From: Nitratireductor luteus
GTDB taxonomy: Bacteria > Pseudomonadota > Alphaproteobacteria > Rhizobiales > Rhizobiaceae
Length of the DNA stretch: 64,000 nt
Assembly: GCF_026162365.1 (NCBI RefSeq)
Contig: NZ_JAOANW010000018.1
Span: forward strand, 1-64,000
Direction: 5' to 3'
The notes beneath the pieces were generated by a model. It was not told the DNA's origin. It was given only the letters and a program-made list of their open reading frames with translations, and made no database searches. This document shows positions 62,410 through 64,000 of the stretch, piece after piece. Positions within the stretch are counted from its first letter, which is position 1; every line of letters begins with the position of its first letter. The position numbers and the translations under genes were made by a program.

Positions 62410-63825
62410 CTATCCTGGCTGGATATTGTGGTTCAGGCGAAACAGATTTCCGTGATCGTATCGCCTCTTGAGTTCCGCCAGCCGCTGGAGATGCGCCTGG
62501 TCGAAACATCCGCTCGCTTCGATATCAGGCTCGAAGTTGGAGTAGCTTGCACCGCTGGCAAATTTCGCCATGCGGTCGCACGCATCGCGGGCCCAGTTTC
62601 TGTTCGCCTCGTCCTCCTGCCGGTCCTCCCAATTCGATTCCGCGCCAAGGAGGTACGGCGAGCCGCGTGACCCAAAGGCGGTCTCTTTGGGGCCGACGCT
62701 CGCCATGGCGCCGCCGAGTTGCCAGATATCGACTGTCGACAGCGGTGATGGCCGCTCGGCAGCCAATTCCAGGAGCACGTCGATCGCCTCATCGTCGAAA
62801 CGGTCAAGGAAGAGCGATTTCCAGTAGTAGCGCAGGCCGTCGGGGTAATCTTGGTCGAACATCGACTGCACCTCGACATAGGGTGCCGGACCGCTGAAGT
62901 CGCAAAGGGGATTGGCGAGTTCGCGCAGCGGTTGCAGCATCGGGTGCCCCTCCTCCACTGTCCCACAATGCAGCGCCGCAATCGCGACAAACTGGTGTCC
63001 GTGGATATCTTCCGGGAAACTCTCCTCCGCAGGCACTGTGCCGCACAGCACGATGGAACTGACCTCATCGGGTGCCGTATCACAAAATCCACGCCAGCCG
63101 CGCAGGACCTGGCGGCCGTCGGCAGCCGGATAAAGGACAAAACAGAACATGATTTCGGGGCCGACCGGATGCAGGACATACTCGAATTCCGTGACGACGC
63201 CGAAGTTTCCGCCACCGCCCCGAACGGCCCAGAAGAGGTCCTTGTTCTGCTTCCCGCTCGCCGTGACGACGGAACCGTCGGCGGTCACGATCTCCACGGA
63301 AGCGAGATTGTCGCAACTGAGACCCCATTTGCGCCGGAGCCAACCCAGCCCTCCGCCCAGCGTAAGCCCCGCTATGCCGGTTCTCGATACGAGCCCTCCC
63401 GGTGCGGCCAGGCCAAAGGGCTGGGTGGCGCGATCGACGTCGGCCCAGGTGGCCCCGCCGCCGGCCCGTGCGCGCCGGGCCGCCGGGTCAACGCGCACAT
63501 CGTTCATTGGCGAGAGATCGATGACCATGCCGCCGTTGCAGGTCGCGGAACCGGCGACATTGTGCCCGCCTCCCTTGACCGCGACGAGGACATCGTTTTT
63601 CGCGGCGAAACGCACGGCAGCGGATACGTCATCCGAGGATGCGCAGCGCGCGACAAGCGCCGGACGGCATTCGACCGCGCCATTCCAGATGGAAGCGGCC
63701 TCATCGAACCCGTGGTCGCCGGGACGGAGGAGTTCGCCTTCGAAATGTCGCGAAAGCGCAGCCACGCCATTACGTCCGGTTCGTGCGGAACGGAGTGCTG
63801 ACGTCCTTGTTTCCTGGAGAGCCAT
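62410..63825 (-). CDS. FAD-linked oxidase, berberine-bridge-enzyme-like
   Basis: 471 residues from ATG 63825 (MALQETRTSALRSARTGRNG), with GGAGG five bases upstream; the frame runs further upstream to the window end but lacks a start there. The FAD-binding PCMH domain has VAVKGGGHNVAGSATCNGGM, whose His can bind FAD covalently, and LTLGGGLGWLRRKWGLSCDN. The C-terminal BBE block ELKRRYDHGNLFRLNHNI is intact. It probably oxidises a sugar or another secondary alcohol. No signal peptide is visible. Confidence 0.87.
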   Translation of the reverse strand: MALQETRTSALRSARTGRNGVAALSRHFEGELLRPGDHGFDEAASIWNGAVECRPALVARCASSDDVSAAVRFAAKNDVLVAVKGGGHNVAGSATCNGGMVIDLSPMNDVRVDPAARRARAGGGATWADVDRATQPFGLAAPGGLVSRTGIAGLTLGGGLGWLRRKWGLSCDNLASVEIVTADGSVVTASGKQNKDLFWAVRGGGGNFGVVTEFEYVLHPVGPEIMFCFVLYPAADGRQVLRGWRGFCDTAPDEVSSIVLCGTVPAEESFPEDIHGHQFVAIAALHCGTVEEGHPMLQPLRELANPLCDFSGPAPYVEVQSMFDQDYPDGLRYYWKSLFLDRFDDEAIDVLLELAAERPSPLSTVDIWQLGGAMASVGPKETAFGSRGSPYLLGAESNWEDRQEDEANRNWARDACDRMAKFASGASYSNFEPDIEASGCFDQAHLQRLAELKRRYDHGNLFRLNHNIQPG

Positions 63826-64000
63826 CGTTTCCTCCATTTCCCAATATCGAGTCCCGAAAAAATGTGGCCGGGTTTGCGAAGCTGGACCAGTGGTCCCGCG
63901 GTGAACCGGGAAGTGATTTGGATCTGCACGGGAAATCAGTAGGATAAGAGGGACGGACGGCTGCTGGATGGAACGTGATCGCGCGCAGGGTGCCGTCAAC

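Noticed and set aside
1-64000. CRISPR arrays, tRNA and rRNA genes
   Set aside because: No regularly spaced repeats, cloverleaf-like sequences or rRNA-like stretches were seen by eye; a dedicated scan could still find a tRNA.

Overview
The window is about 64 kb of GC-rich DNA from an alphaproteobacterium, most likely Hyphomicrobiales in the Phyllobacteriaceae (Mesorhizobium/Aminobacter-like). The basis is gene content: a multi-gene NHEJ cluster, HWE/HisKA_2 kinases, DUF883 and tiny membrane proteins, RpiR-controlled inositol genes, and a rhizobial-type intergenic repeat at 54897-54947. No rRNA, tRNA or CRISPR array was seen. Placement is inferred from these families and not from a marker gene.

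Region by region. 1-4000: sparse DNA with a YdhR-like monooxygenase, a Phd-type antitoxin with a frameshifted partner, a K+ channel with a zinc ribbon, and a peptidase fragment. 4.0-8.2 kb: exported phosphoesterase, HupE/UreJ-like protein, lipase-fold hydrolase. 8.7-11.8 kb: a Fic gene cut by an IS110 remnant, then a divergent methyltransferase/HxlR pair. 12.2-18.1 kb: NHEJ cluster ligD-ku-(BRCT+TPR protein)-hydrolase-xthA. 18.3-26.7 kb: stress and signalling genes (DUF883, a 48-aa membrane protein, a HisKA_2 kinase, Crp/Fnr regulator, desaturase, cyclopropane synthase, a 27-aa protein, a frameshifted PAS-HWE kinase and a receiver), with IS and integrase debris between them. 26.9-34.4 kb: a NarX-like two-component pair divergent from a sugar ABC transporter plus SMP-30 lactonase.

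34.8-37.6 kb: a quorum-sensing module with a LuxR-type receptor, an AHL synthase, an 18-bp tra-box-like palindrome, and a DUF6499-DUF2285 protein that looks like a naturally fused FseA, the conjugation activator known from Mesorhizobium symbiosis islands. 38.0-42.2 kb: a nucleotidyltransferase-HEPN fusion, a degenerate response regulator, and a PLP alpha-oxoamine synthase plus GNAT pair behind an AT-rich leader. 42.3-53.2 kb: a catabolic/transport cluster (aminotransferase, ThDP enzyme, SDR, spermidine-type ABC transporter, M81 peptidase) with a GntR regulator; the 12-mer TGATGCAACAAA occurs in three of its promoter regions. 54.0-62.0 kb: inositol catabolism, iolB-orf-iolE-iolD-iolC with an RpiR regulator and a divergent Gfo/Idh dehydrogenase, carrying GGAA-N6-TTCC boxes. 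The window ends with a berberine-bridge-type FAD oxidase.

The strongest leads for follow-up are the single-ORF FseA-like gene with its quorum-sensing module, the oxoamine synthase/acetyltransferase pair, the GntR regulon motif, and the BRCT-TPR protein inside the NHEJ cluster.
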